Shown here: piece after piece, positions 20,431 through 30,100 of the stretch
Layout of the letters: every line of letters begins with the position of its first letter
Numbering within the stretch: the stretch's first letter is position 1
Assembly: GCA_036245525.1 (NCBI GenBank)
Contig: BTPG01000005.1
Coordinates: 212,356,399 to 212,420,398 of the forward strand
Length of the DNA stretch: 64,000 nt
Source: Semisulcospira habei
Lineage: Eukaryota; Mollusca; Gastropoda; Semisulcospiridae
Direction: 5' to 3'
Translations under genes and position numbers: made by a program
The notes under the pieces: model-generated
Told to the model about the DNA's origin: nothing
The model's database searches: none
The model's input: the letters and a program-made list of their open reading frames with translations, nothing else

Positions 20431-21873
20431 ACAGAGGGCCAGTGTGGCTTCAGAGCAAACAGGAGCACCACCGATATGGTCTTTGTGCTGAGACAGCTGC
20501 AGGAGAAGTGCCGCGAGCAGAACAAAGGGCTGTACGTAACATTTGTCGACCTAACAAAAGCGTTCGACACTGTGAGCAGGCAAGGCATGTGGCAGATCCT
20601 GGAGCGACTTGGCTGTCCCCCAAAGTTCCTCAACATGATTGTCCAGCTACACGAGGACCAGCAAGGCCAGGTCAGACTCAACAATGACCTCTCAGAACCA
20701 TTCCCCATTATCAACGGCGTAAAGCAGGGCTGCGTGCTGGCACCGACCCTCTTCACCATCTTTTTTAGCATGATGTTGACGCAGGCCACAGTGGACCTCG
20801 ATGATGACGATGCAGTGTACATCAGGTATCGTCTTGATGGCAGCCTGTTCAACCTCAGACGACTGCAGGCCCACACGAAAACCCTAGACCAACTGATTCG
20901 TGAGCTGCTTTTTGCTGATGATGCTGCCCTCGTTGCACACACAGAGAGAGCCCTGCAGCGCATCACGTCTTGCTTCGCAGATGCTGCCCAGCTCTTTGGA
21001 CTCGAGGTCAGTCTGAAAAAGACAGAGGTCCTCCATCAGCCGGCACCCAAGACAGTGTATCGCCCTCCTCACATCACCATTGGCGAGTCTGAACTAAAGT
21101 CAGTGCACCAGTTTACTTACCTTGGCTGCATTATCACGTCGGACGCCAAGCTGGACAAGGAGCTTGACAGCAGGCTGGCAAAAGCGAACAGCGCTTTCGG
21201 GCGACTTTTCAAGCGGGTGTGGCACAATCAACAGCTGAAAACAGGCACCAAGATCAGCGTGTACAGAGCTGTGGTCCTCACCACCCTGCTGTATGGTTCC
21301 GAGTCCTGGGCCCTCTACCGCAGCCAACTACGACTCCTCGAACGCTTCCACCAGCGCTGCCTGCGTACCATCCTGGGCATTCACTGGAGTGACTATTTCA
21401 CCAACGTCGAGGTCCTTGAACAGGCTGAAACTGTGAGCATCGAGGCTTTGCTGCTGCGGACACAGCTCCGCTGGGCGGGGCATGTCTCCAGGATGGAGGA
21501 TCATCGCCTACCAAAGATCACCCTGTTCGGCGAGCTTGCTACTGGACACCGTGACAGAGGGGCACCAAAAAAGAGATACAAAGACTGTCTCAAGAAGTCA
21601 CTTAGTGCCTGCCAAATCGACCACCACCAGTGGTCTTCGCTTGCTGCGGACCGTGACACCTGGCGCTCCACCATTTACAAGGCAGCTGTCTCCTTTGAGG
21701 ACTCTCACAGAGCTAGCCTTAAGGACAAGCGGCTCAGGAGAAAAAACAGAGATGCCGCAACTCAGAACCCTGGCCATACCTTCCCGTGCAGCCACTGCGG
21801 TCGAACCTGCCTGTCTCGGATTGGCCTCCGCAGCCACGAACAAGCCTGCAGACGTCGTGGGCAACTCCTATAA
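20431..21873 (+). CDS. LINE reverse transcriptase, C-terminal part with zinc finger, open
   Basis: About 480 codons, open from the truncation point. Reverse transcriptase motifs: CGFRANRSTTDMVFVLRQ, VTFVDLTKAFDTVSR (first catalytic Asp region), GVKQGCVLAPTLF, and the catalytic pair in LLFADDAALVAHT. A thumb-like domain with LLYGSESWALY and RWAGHVSRMEDHRLPK follows, and a C-terminal C2H2-type finger (FPCSHCGRTCLSRIGLRSHEQAC). The tail resembles RTE-like LINEs common in invertebrates, but the clade is not certain. The endonuclease and N-terminal RT part are missing, so it is a dead-on-arrival copy. The absence of stops implies a recent insertion. Confidence 0.85.
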   Translation, partial: TEGQCGFRANRSTTDMVFVLRQLQEKCREQNKGLYVTFVDLTKAFDTVSRQGMWQILERLGCPPKFLNMIVQLHEDQQGQVRLNNDLSEPFPIINGVKQGCVLAPTLFTIFFSMMLTQATVDLDDDDAVYIRYRLDGSLFNLRRLQAHTKTLDQLIRELLFADDAALVAHTERALQRITSCFADAAQLFGLEVSLKKTEVLHQPAPKTVYRPPHITIGESELKSVHQFTYLGCIITSDAKLDKELDSRLAKANSAFGRLFKRVWHNQQLKTGTKISVYRAVVLTTLLYGSESWALYRSQLRLLERFHQRCLRTILGIHWSDYFTNVEVLEQAETVSIEALLLRTQLRWAGHVSRMEDHRLPKITLFGELATGHRDRGAPKKRYKDCLKKSLSACQIDHHQWSSLAADRDTWRSTIYKAAVSFEDSHRASLKDKRLRRKNRDAATQNPGHTFPCSHCGRTCLSRIGLRSHEQACRRRGQLL

Positions 21874-21901
21874 AATCTTCGTTCGCGAAGTCAAGCCAAG
21901 A
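20431..21901 (+). mobile_element. 5'-truncated non-LTR retrotransposon inserted in copy A
   Basis: The insertion is flanked by 7-bp duplications GGTTGGT (20424-20430 and 21902-21908) and is absent at the same point in copy B. It ends ...TTCGCGAAGTCAAGCCAAGA without poly(A). The GC-rich base composition contrasts sharply with the AT-rich host gene. It is oriented opposite to the gene it interrupts, and its insertion postdates the split of the two copies. Confidence 0.92.
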
Positions 21902-21945
21902 GGTTGGTGATTTAAATTCCATCCTTTTTATATGAGATAATAAAA

Positions 21946-22632
21946 ATGTTTATTACCTTAACAAATCTTGACACAAGCAAACCAGTGTTGTTAACTAATG
22001 GGATTGATAATCGTGATGGTAGCAAGGCTGTAGCTATCCATGAAATGTTTTATAGTGTAAAGTGGTTTAATGTTACAAATGATACAGATTATTATGTATC
22101 TGATGGGATTATGATTGGTGATACTTTACGATCTGGGTATTATGACTTTTGTACTTTAGCTGAATGGCTACAAAATAGATTTAAAATTAAAGCAACTTTA
22201 AATCCAGCTAACTTACTTGTTACATTAGATTTTTCTTCTGAGCGAAAGATAACATTTTCAGATGATCTTCTATTATTACTTGGTTTAATAAATGAAACTG
22301 AAGCTAAAACAAAGCTTTGGAAAATAGATATGATTGATGGAAAATTAACTGGAAAATATCCTGTCAATTTGTCAGTACACACAGTGCTAAAAGTTTATTT
22401 GAAAGAACTGAACACATCTGAAAATGTTTACAATGGAAAGCCTTCAACTTTGTTTTGATGCTTACCAACTGGAACCACTCCATATTGTGAAAGTGTAGTT
22501 GTTAGATTTCCTAATTTACAGTTTAAGAAATTAGGTTCTAGTTTCTTTGAGTCACTGAGTATATCTGTAACTAATCAGGATGACAAACCAGTTCTTATGC
22601 ATGATTTTAGTGTAGTGTTAGAAGTTAAATAA
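21946..22632 (+). pseudogene. Polinton protein (about 228 codons), single TGA
   Basis: Matches the intact 243-residue gene 60297-61028 from MFITLTNLDTSKPV to DFSVVLEVK. The frame is open except for TGA at 22456-22458, where copy B has AGA. The middle (about residues 50-60 and 95-125) is much more diverged from copy B than the ends, including length changes. Beta-rich, no membrane helix. The start follows GATAATAAAAATG and is 23 nt from the divergent gene's start. It may be a small capsid protein, but I do not recognise the family. Confidence 0.72.
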
Positions 22633-22652
22633 TTTTATTTTTGTTTATAAAA

Positions 22653-23541
22653 ATGAGTGGAGGTCCGAAGCGAACAATCATACCAACTGCGTGTCCGGTT
22701 ACAGAGTTGAAAGATTTGGCAGACATACAGGATTTTGAGAAGGAAGGAGAAATTGGAGAAATATATGGTTTTGAACTTGATTCAACTGGCATGTACAAGC
22801 GGAGAGTAATTGTTGACATGAAAGATGGTGAAAAACAGATTCCTAAACTTGGTCAGCTTCGTGATGTTACTGTACCAGTTGCACCTAATCTTGTAAATAA
22901 TGTGCCCTACAACTTAATACATGTTGGTAATAAATGGGTTGTTTCACCTGTGCCGCCTGTGTCTGCACCACCCCCAACAATTGACTGGGACATAAAGTTG
23001 GAATTTATTAGTCCTTATGTATACACTGATGACGAAGGTGCCTTAGTGTTTAGGAAAGTTGTTAACTCGGGGCCGCTTATTGTAAGTCTTGTTCCAAGTT
23101 TTGCCCTAGACAACAATAGCAGAGATAATCTGAAAGTTGAAAATTATGAGAAACGACGGTATCTTCTTACAACTAGAAAGGGTAGATCAGATACCTCTGT
23201 TGTGTTTATGCCAGCAAGCTTAGTCGTGGCTAGAGAAGCGACAATAGTATTTGAAATTATCTTGAGAATAGCTTCTGTGAAAGAGGCTCAAATTGCACAA
23301 GGAATTAAACTTACATGGGATGAAACAGTAACAGAATCATCAAAGGTCTTTATTGCTATTACAAAAAATGGTGATGTTATTAATGTTTTGAGCAGTATTC
23401 CCGCTGTCACGGTGGTGGTCGACAAAGCAACTTTTGTTTCGTCTAAGTTACATAAACCTTGAACACATTGATCTTGTTGCATTTTATTATGCCAGCAAAT
23501 TGTATACTTTTGAAGAGTTGCAAAATGTAATTGCTGATTAA
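22653..23541 (+). pseudogene. Polinton protein (about 290 codons), 3' frameshift
   Basis: Counterpart of 61050-61925. It is open from ATG 22653 (context TTTATAAAAATG) to a premature TGA at 23460-23462. One extra base near 23440-23460 relative to copy B shifts the frame; the lost tail (HIDLVAFYYASKLYTFEEL) is readable in the next frame to 23541. Features include a Pro-rich PPVSAPPPTIDWD stretch and many beta-like segments such as SGPLIVSLVPSF. No known domain is recognised. It is probably structural, as part of the right-end gene cluster. Confidence 0.7.
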
Positions 23542-23571
23542 ATAAATAAAAAATATTTGTCAATTAAAAAA

Positions 23572-24390
23572 ATGGTAAACTTCTATCCGCAACTACCGAC
23601 GCTTGAGCCGACTGAAACAAATGTGACGACAAAAACAATGCTTGCGCCTGATCCACAGGTGACAGCTGTGCCAATTGCTTCAGATAAAACATTACCAGCA
23701 GACACATTCAGATTAAATAATATTACAGAAGCTTTGAAATATTTGGAGAGTGAGGAGGCGAAATACTCACGGTGTAAGAGACGGTATAAGACCGTTTTCA
23801 ATTCTGTACAAAACACTTCTATGGCTATTGGTGCAGTTTCAGCTGGATGTTCTGTAGGAGGTATTGTTCTGTTTGCCACAGGAATTGGAAGTGTAATTGG
23901 AATAGCAATTGAGGGTGTTAGCGTTGCTACATGCCTGACTTGTTTTGGTTTGGAAGCCTTAAACAAAAGGTTTCACACAAAATTACAGAAACATGAAGCA
24001 TTGAGTACGCTGGCTGGTGCGAAGCTGAGCAGTATGAAACTTATTATCAGTAAAGCATTTAATGATAATTATATCGATGACGAAGAATTTAAGAAAGTCC
24101 AAGATGATTTAAATAACTACAAACAAATGAAATCTGAAATACAAAATAAAATGCGTAGTCAATCACCCGTGAATGTTGAAGAACTTAAGGCCAGTTTTTT
24201 AGAGATGGGAAAACAGATTGGTGTTCAGGAAACCACAGAAAAAAATACACATTCTTTTAAACAAATAAAAATCAGATTTGGTAATCAATCAATATTTTTG
24301 TCATATGCTTCGCAGAGAGATGACACGTCATTTACACCACTTGTGCCTGATTATTTAACCCCATCAGCACCACCACCCGAGTATTACTGA
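23572..24390 (+). CDS. Membrane protein with C-terminal PSAP and PPEY late-domain motifs, 272 aa
   Basis: The N-terminus is Thr/Pro-rich. The middle has KYSRCKRRYKTVFNSVQ, then two hydrophobic segments around residues 83-125 (GAVSAGCSVGGIVLFATGIG and GVSVATCLTCFG), followed by a helical region with FNDNYIDDEEFKKVQDDLNN. The C-terminus is TPSAPPPEYY: PSAP (Tsg101-type) directly followed by PPEY (WW/Nedd4-type), the two classic late-domain motifs that recruit ESCRT. The gene is intact here. In copy B the same tail lies in the -1 frame behind a slippery heptamer. Similar unnamed proteins occur with PolB elements in cnidarians, as far as I recall. Confidence 0.78.
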   Translation: MVNFYPQLPTLEPTETNVTTKTMLAPDPQVTAVPIASDKTLPADTFRLNNITEALKYLESEEAKYSRCKRRYKTVFNSVQNTSMAIGAVSAGCSVGGIVLFATGIGSVIGIAIEGVSVATCLTCFGLEALNKRFHTKLQKHEALSTLAGAKLSSMKLIISKAFNDNYIDDEEFKKVQDDLNNYKQMKSEIQNKMRSQSPVNVEELKASFLEMGKQIGVQETTEKNTHSFKQIKIRFGNQSIFLSYASQRDDTSFTPLVPDYLTPSAPPPEYY

Positions 24391-24622
24391 GAAAAAAAGT
24401 TTTTTTATTGTCCTTGTATCTTTGCAAATCTGACCGAGTAAGTTGTGACTTAAGTGTAAGAACTTATAAGAACTTACAGTAAGTAAGTAATAAGTTCTTA
24501 TAGCAACTCACTTAAAGGTTACCTCTGCAGGTTCTTAAAAGTTAGTTGTAACTTGTTAGTAACGTATAAAGTTTTACTTGAGAAAATCGTGTTTCTCAGA
24601 AATTGACTCTGACAGGGGTGTG
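24391..24622. other. AT-rich spacer between the last gene and the right TIR of copy A
   Basis: Contains several interleaved AACTTATAAGAACTTAC / AAGTAAGTAATAAGTTC motifs that are short inverted and direct repeats. A similar set (AAGTAATTAATAAGTTC) occurs at the same place in copy B (62840-62910), so it may be a transcription end or regulatory element. Confidence 0.4.
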
Positions 24623-24965
24623 TGTAAAAAGTTATTAGTCTATTACAGAGCACTATCAGGATTTTGGTTTGATTTGAGAAAAACGACCGTGTGGACCTTA
24701 ATGACCGTAATTAGTAATTAATTAAGGTCATTAGGTGTTGTCAGAGACAATAGTTATAGAGAAAGGAAGTATGAGTCCCGAACGATAATCAGATCAATAG
24801 AGCCACATCGGTCATGCTTGTCAGTTTTAAAAATCAAAGGGTTGATACGGAAATAACGGGGGTGTAATGGGTGTCAAAAATTTTAATGATAAAAATGACG
24901 TAAATTAATGACTGATGCGGCTCTATTGAATTCATTGTCTTTTGGGACTCATACTTCCTTTCTCT
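24623..24965 (-). repeat. Right TIR of Polinton copy A
   Basis: Inverted match to 6098-6443. Its outer 208 bases (24758-24965) form the same terminal palindrome: arm 24758-24814 complements 24909-24965. Confidence 0.92.
24758..24965. repeat. Terminal palindrome inside the right TIR of copy A
   Basis: Inner arm begins AGAGAAAGGAAGTATGAG at 24758 and the outer arm ends with its complement at 24965. The two TIR palindromes share arms and loop. Confidence 0.9.
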
Positions 24966-24971
24966 TCCCCG
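24966..24971. repeat. Right target-site duplication of Polinton copy A (TCCCCG)
   Basis: Exact repeat of 6092-6097. Confidence 0.9.
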
Positions 24972-25096
24972 CATCTGCTGGGTCCCATGGAAATCTATGC
25001 CTCTCAAATATGGTTTCTGTTCCTCGTTGTTCTAGGCTCAATGAAAAGGTTTATCCGGACATGAAAGTCGGCTGACTGCCAAGCGTGTAAAATGCA

Positions 25097-25210
25097 GAGA
25101 AGAACCCAACAGAGAAAGAAACACGCTTAAAAAGACAGTTATAACACAATTTAGTGTGTTGTACCTGTCTTTTCTAAGTGTGTTTTTTATCCCCGTTGGG
25201 TCCTTCTCTA
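25097..25210. repeat. Short relative of the 268-bp MITE at 4333-4600
   Basis: Has the same terminal AGAAGAACCCAAC / GTTGGGTCCTTCT inverted ends and AAAGACAGTTATAACACAATTT inner sequence, but lacks the central part. This looks like an internally deleted copy. Confidence 0.65.
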
Positions 25211-25254
25211 ATGAAAACGTTAACTCAATCTACCCCCCCACAGCAAGATATGGC

Positions 25255-25400
25255 TCAACCATAATAGTTCAAGGGTGCTGGCAGAATATTCTGCCACCAC
25301 CCTTGAACTATCATGGTCGGTGTGTCTCCTGAATTGTAATGCAGTCCTCGGATGATAACTCCAAAATGTGGCTATTTCGTACCCCGGGCACAATGAGTTA
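25255..25400. repeat. Foldback repeat, ACCCTTGAACTATCATGG family (best copy)
   Basis: The segment 25255-25320 folds back on itself (CCATAATAGTTCAAGGGT against ACCCTTGAACTATCATGG, with the centre GCAGAATATTCTGC). A trailing block, CTCCTGAATTGTAATGCAG, recurs at 5150-5170. No gene is seen from 24972 to 26345. Confidence 0.6.
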
Positions 25401-25788
25401 AGAATCATCACGACAAGTGAAAACACACACAAACACCCAGAGTGAAAAAAGACAACCCTGTAGTAAATGTCCGCAAACATCCGCGAAGAGTCAAACGGAT
25501 AACATACAATGAGAAATCACGTCCACAAAACAAAACAAACCCGTAAATGACAGTTTACGTGTACTGGTCACAATCTGATAGACGACAGTAAAAAAACAAG
25601 TGAAAACCAATTTGGACACAGCAATTACGAGAGTAGATGAAAACTACACCAACAGTCACACCAATCAAATTGAATTAATTTTACCATTTTCACGTTAGAC
25701 AATGGACAATATATGCCCGTAGAACAATCAAGATTTTAAAATCCTGTTTAAACAACATTTCTTTCTCCGGGTACTCCGGTTCTTCCAC

Positions 25789-26082
25789 CCCCCCCCCCCC
25801 GACCCCCCACCCCCCACACCCCACCCTTTCTCCCACATACACACACACACTTTGGTACCGGTCTCAGGCAACTTTACAAATTTCAAATACAAGCGATCAA
25901 AAATCTCTGTAACTTTAGTAGCTGAACTGGCCCTTCGTCTGTCTTGTACTGTGTTTGTCTTCGGCTTAAATCCGTATCTGTCACGTGAGTGTGCGTGTTG
26001 GGTTTCAGTTCGCGGCGCTTTGAGTCGATGTGCCCAAAAATTGAGAAAAAGCGCCTATATAATAACGGTATTATTATTATTA

Positions 26083-26132
<50 letters not shown>

Positions 26133-26260
26133 AGCAACAACAACAAAACGCCGCGCACATATTCGCATACGCACACACCGATTCACACACACACACAAAG
26201 ATTACGCACACACGCACGCACGCACACACACGTTGTACATGTAGGCCTATACATACATAG
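25789..26260. repeat. Low-complexity cluster: C-rich run, (ATT)n and CA-rich tracts
   Basis: A C-run with CCCCCACCCC repeats lies at about 25789-25830, (CA)n at about 25838-25852, (ATT)n at about 26072-26130, and CACACA/CGCACA tracts at about 26165-26232. No coding evidence. Confidence 0.9.
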
Positions 26261-26525
26261 CAGTATAATGGGTACTTACTAACAATGATATCTATGTATA
26301 GAAAACAAAGCTTGCAGATTGTTTTGGCTGCGAAGATAAATATTTAGGCGCCAAGTCATTCTTCACTACCCTTGAACTATCATGGTCAATATCTATCGTA
26401 TTCTAGTAACTGGTGAACTAGGTAACGCTGGGCGATACGCTAAGAATGGCGGAGAACAGAGAGGAATGGAGTTAGCTGGTTGCCAAGTCATCAGTGGTGC
26501 CCCAAAGGTCGGCAAGACTACGGGA

Positions 26526-27110
<585 letters not shown>

Positions 27111-27309
27111 TTCGGTGCCCCGTCGTTAAAGCTACTTTAGTGGTTGACAAAATTCGTTTGGCCCTAAAACGTTTAACGTTTTGTTTTAGCAGTTAGATTG
27201 CACGGACTAGGATTAGGAAAGCAAAGTATGTCCCCCTGTGACGAGGGCTCCGAACGTCAAATAGGTATCATCATTCTATCGACGGTCGGAGCCTGCATTT
27301 CCTAGCCCC

Positions 27310-27342
27310 TATCCGGATGCGGCACGTCTCGAATGAGTTAAA
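27310..27342. repeat. Half copy of the TTAACTCATTCGAGACG palindromic family
   Basis: ATCCGGATGCGGCACGTCTC followed by GAATGAGTTAA matches one arm of the palindromes at 30021-30100 and 33170-33277. Confidence 0.55.
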
Positions 27343-27493
27343 TTTAAACCTCTTGTGTTTACGTGAATAGCAATTCAGACCGTGTCTTGCGCGTTTCTAT
27401 CGTTTTTAGGTATTAGTTTGTATTTTTACACGCTCGGCGGCCATTTTGGCTCGGACGGATTCCATATGCTCAGCTTATGGATTACCCCTGTTG

Positions 27494-27756
27494 CTAAAGC
27501 GCCCTGGTTGTCGCCTTGATCATCCGTGGAGAAAAGAGGTCACAGCAAACCTCGACTCCAAGCACACACGCCAGCACCGCAATCCCAGCCACCTCCACGC
27601 TCACCGCCGTCACGCGCATGTCACGCGCTGACGTCTTCCGGCGCCAGGTCCGCGATAGCGTGTCGGTAGTCATGGCGAGCTCTCGGTGGGTGGCAGTCAC
27701 GTGTTTGTCTAGTTCCATCTGTCGCTCCAGTGTCGCCATCTGGTTGATGAACATGC
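27494..27756 (-). other. Possible small coding exon with one membrane segment
   Basis: An open minus-strand frame of 87 codons begins MATLERQMELDKHVTATHRE and has one hydrophobic helix (VTAVSVEVAGIAVLACVLG) before a short polar end. The sequence is complex and GC-balanced, unlike the microsatellites around it, and a (TTA)n tract directly precedes it. No splice context or homologue is recognised, so this may be chance. Confidence 0.25.
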
Positions 27757-27805
27757 ACCTACACGCGCGCACAGCGGTTTGTGGCACAGTTCGGGCAGGC
27801 ACTGC

Positions 27806-27818
27806 AAACAACAACAAC

Positions 27819-27890
<72 letters not shown>
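27806..27890. repeat. (AAC)n-(AAT)n microsatellite
   Basis: A short run of AAC units leads into about 70 bases of AAT. The stretch 27900-28370 shows no gene. Confidence 0.95.
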
Positions 27891-27891
<1 letters not shown>

Positions 27892-28371
27892 GCAATAACT
27901 GAATGCTTGTATGTTAAAATGTGTGATAAGTAGAAAGTGGCAATTAATGTTGTAGTGTCTGCTCACTTGGTCGGTGTACGTTTTATATCGGGAAACGCGA
28001 AACCGTTGTTTGATATTTTGGCAAGTGGTGAGTATTAACACACACACGCGTCAACAGTTTAATTTAATTTCTTTATGTGTTTAGCGATTGTTTCATACGT
28101 TCTGAAATAATCGTCAAACATATAAAGAATTTAAAGACCTGAACGAGTGACAGATATTTTTGGAATGAGTAAATCTTGTTACGTTGATGTTCGTTTTGGA
28201 TTCCTCAGTTTTATTTCATCGTGTATATAAGGAACTGCAGTTTTGGCCATTGTTTTGTGCCGATAGGCGTTTTTTTTTTGGATTTAGTTATTTGTTACCT
28301 TGGCAGGTGTACGATATTCCTATATGGGATAACTAAACTTTTGCATTTGATGAGTGACAGTTCAGATCGTA

Positions 28372-29643
28372 TTAACTCGCGACTAAACTAAGTGGAACGT
28401 AAAAGGAAAAAAAAGCAAGAAAGAAGAGAGACGGTGCTTGAAATCGTACAGTCCTACCAGACAACGCTGGGATCCAGCTGGCAGTGGTCGGGGACAAATC
28501 CAATAGGGTGGTGGTCACAACCGGAGGTATTGGCGCTAGGGCAGTGGTGCCAGTTGACAACAGTGGCGGTGCGGCAGTGGTGTCAGTTGACGTTAGTGGC
28601 GGTGGGGCAGTGGTGTCAGTTGACATCAGTGGCGGTGGGGCAGTGGTGTCAGTTGACATCAGCGGCGGTGGGGCAGTGGTGTCAGTTGACATCAGTGGCG
28701 GTGGGACAGTGGTGTCAGTTGACATTTGTGGCGGTGGGGCAGTGGTGTCAGTTGACATTTGTGGCGGTGGGGCAGTGGTGTCAGTTGACATCAGAGGTGG
28801 TGGGGTGGGGCAGTGGTGTCAGTTGTCATCAGTGGCGGTGGGGCAGTGGTGTCAGTTGACATCAGTGGCGGTGGGGCAGTGGTGCCAGTTGACATTTGTG
28901 GCGGTGGGGCAGTGGTGTCAGTTGACATTTGTGGCGGTGGGGCAGTGGTGTCAGTTGTCATCAGTGGCGGTGGGGCAGTGGTGTCAGTTGACATTTGTGG
29001 CGGTGGGGCAGTGGTGTCCGTTGACATTTGTGGCGGTGGGGCAGTGGTGTCAGTTGACATTTGTGGCGGTGGGGCAGTGGTGTCAGTTGACATTTGTGGC
29101 GGTGGGGCAGTGGTGTCAGTTGACATTTGTGGCGGTGGGGCAGTGGTGTCAGTTGACATTTGTGGCGGTGGGGCAGTGGTGTCAGTTGACATTTGTGGCG
29201 GTGGGGCAGTGGTGTCAGTTGACACCAGTGGCGGTGGGGCAGTGGTGTCAGTTGACATCAGTGGCGGTGGGGCAGTGGTGTCAGTTGACATTTGTGGCGG
29301 TTGGGGCAGTGGTGTCAGTTGACATTTGTGGCGGTGGGGCAGTGGTGTCAGTTGACATTTGTGGCGGTGGGGCAGTGGTGTCAGTTGACATCAGTGGCGG
29401 TGGGGCATTGATATCAGTTGGCTTGGTCTGAACAGTTGTTTTTGTCTGTGACCAGGTGATGGCAGTTGAGACCAATTGTGGGTCTTGGCCTACGTACGTC
29501 GTTTGAGAGCTGTTTCCGGATATCGGATGGTCTTGTCCACTTGATACGTCAGCAGCTGAAGTAAGTGTACTGACCACCTTGTACATGCAGCAAACCCCTT
29601 CCTTGCTGGGCCACAGTGACCAACAGCCAACGGCAAAAGGCAT
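28372..29643 (-). pseudogene. Possible mucin-like Thr/Pro-rich frame over the 33-bp minisatellite
   Basis: The minus strand can be read from MPFAVGCWSLWPSKEG (29643), through a Ser/Thr-rich non-repeat part (QTTYVGQDPQLVSTAITW), into (STDTTAPPP[QL]M)n, and out into ALAPIPPVVTTTLLDLSP and a hydrophobic end (LFFLAFFSFYVPLSLV). This resembles a secreted or anchored mucin exon, but two indels of the repeat array break the frame in the middle. No signal peptide or splice sites were established. It may be only a minisatellite whose unit length is a multiple of three. Confidence 0.3.
28533..29407. repeat. 33-bp minisatellite, about 25 units
   Basis: The unit is GGGGCAGTGGTGTCAGTTGA followed by CATTTGTGGCGGT with CATCAGTGG variants. 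On the minus strand it encodes 11-residue STDTTAPPPQM repeats, a mucin-like pattern. The frame breaks near 29300 (1 extra base) and 28800 (5 extra bases); together these restore phase, so the outer parts share a frame. Confidence 0.95.
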
Positions 29644-29704
29644 AGATCCTCATAAGACGCCGTAAGTGCTAAGGCTCATGAGGATCTATGCCTCTGGCTG
29701 ATGT
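29626..29704. repeat. Foldback repeat, AGGCATAGATCCTCATGAG family
   Basis: CAACGGCAAAAGGCATAGAT pairs with ATCTATGCCTCTGGCTG around a short loop. Same family as 3596-3673. Confidence 0.65.
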
Positions 29705-29769
29705 TCTTCTGACAGTTGGGGTTTTCGGCGATAAAATTAATCCATTTAGCGCTGATGCACTATAACAGG

Positions 29770-29945
29770 ACATGGATCGACCTGATAATTCAACAGCAGT
29801 GCCAGATGACCTTAGCACCATCAGGCGCTAAGCTAATTTGGCACTACCCTTGTATTACCACAGTCGACCCATCTCCTGCAACTGGTACATAGTCGTTAGG
29901 TGACACCTTCAAAAGTTTGGAAATGCGGCCGTGGGGTCAAATGGG
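29770..29945. repeat. Foldback repeat related to the ACCCTTGAACTATCATGG family
   Basis: Contains GGATCGACCTGATAATTCAA, AGTGCCAGATGACCTTAGC and its complement GCTAAGCTAATTTGGCACTA, and ends TCTCCTGCAACTGG...ATGGGTTAA. Its left half matches 4163-4240. Confidence 0.55.
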
Positions 29946-30020
29946 TTAATTAATTACGGTTAAATGGCTTAACAAAGATTACAATAAGAAACAATATCTG
30001 CGACCAGTGGCAGTTAGGGG

Positions 30021-30100
30021 TTAACTCACTCGAGACGTGCCGCCTCCGGATACGCGGCATAAGCCGCGTATCCGGAGGCGGCACGTCTCTAATGAGGTAA
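30021..30100. repeat. TTAACTC...GAGGTAA palindrome, 80 bp
   Basis: A near-perfect palindrome: arms TTAACTCACTCGAGACGTGC and CGCCTCCGGATACGCGG around GCATAAGCC. It ends in TTAA-like bases at each side. Confidence 0.85.

Larger units (their letters stand above)
19182..21922 (-). pseudogene. Tail-anchored Polinton protein, split by a LINE insertion
   Basis: The first six codons (MEFKSP) lie at 21922-21905 and the rest below 20430; between them sits a LINE. Without 20431-21908 the gene would be 421 codons and otherwise open. The body includes YNVAPTYEQKIIQLNQLD, LNHSNKLIRSVYRFHTYYQL and MGTLYYAMSHRQYPQDYYPG. A Pro/Ala-rich stretch is longer here than in copy B. The C-terminus is a hydrophobic helix (TALVIGLTGLGVLLLYLF), so it looks tail-anchored. 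Its virion role (minor capsid, penton or attachment protein) cannot be decided from sequence. The intact version is 59040-60272. Confidence 0.8.
6098..24965. mobile_element. Polinton/Maverick-type virus-like DNA transposon, copy A (complete, decayed)
   Basis: An 18.9-kb element bounded by TIRs (6098-6443 and 24623-24965) and a perfect 6-bp target duplication. It starts AGAGAAAGGAAG and ends with the complement. Genes from left to right: coiled-coil protein (+), small protein (+), PolB (+), integrase (-), two small membrane proteins (-), a proline-rich membrane protein (-), a further protein (-), packaging ATPase (-), MCP (-), coiled-coil membrane protein (+), tail-anchored protein (-), then three genes (+). 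PolB plus rve integrase plus packaging ATPase plus capsid protein is the Polinton core set. Most genes carry a nonsense codon or frameshift, and a LINE is nested at 20431-21901. No adenain-type protease is recognised. Confidence 0.93.

Noticed and set aside
20343..20687. Frame overlapping the start of the nested LINE.
   Set aside because: Crosses the insertion border and is out of frame with the RT motifs.
9458..22632. Several copy A genes have exactly one in-frame TGA (9623, the Pro-rich gene, 18600, 22456), which might suggest TGA recoding.
   Set aside because: Copy B has TGG, CGA or AGA at the comparable places, and copy A also contains TAA and TAG stops and frameshifts, so ordinary decay explains it.
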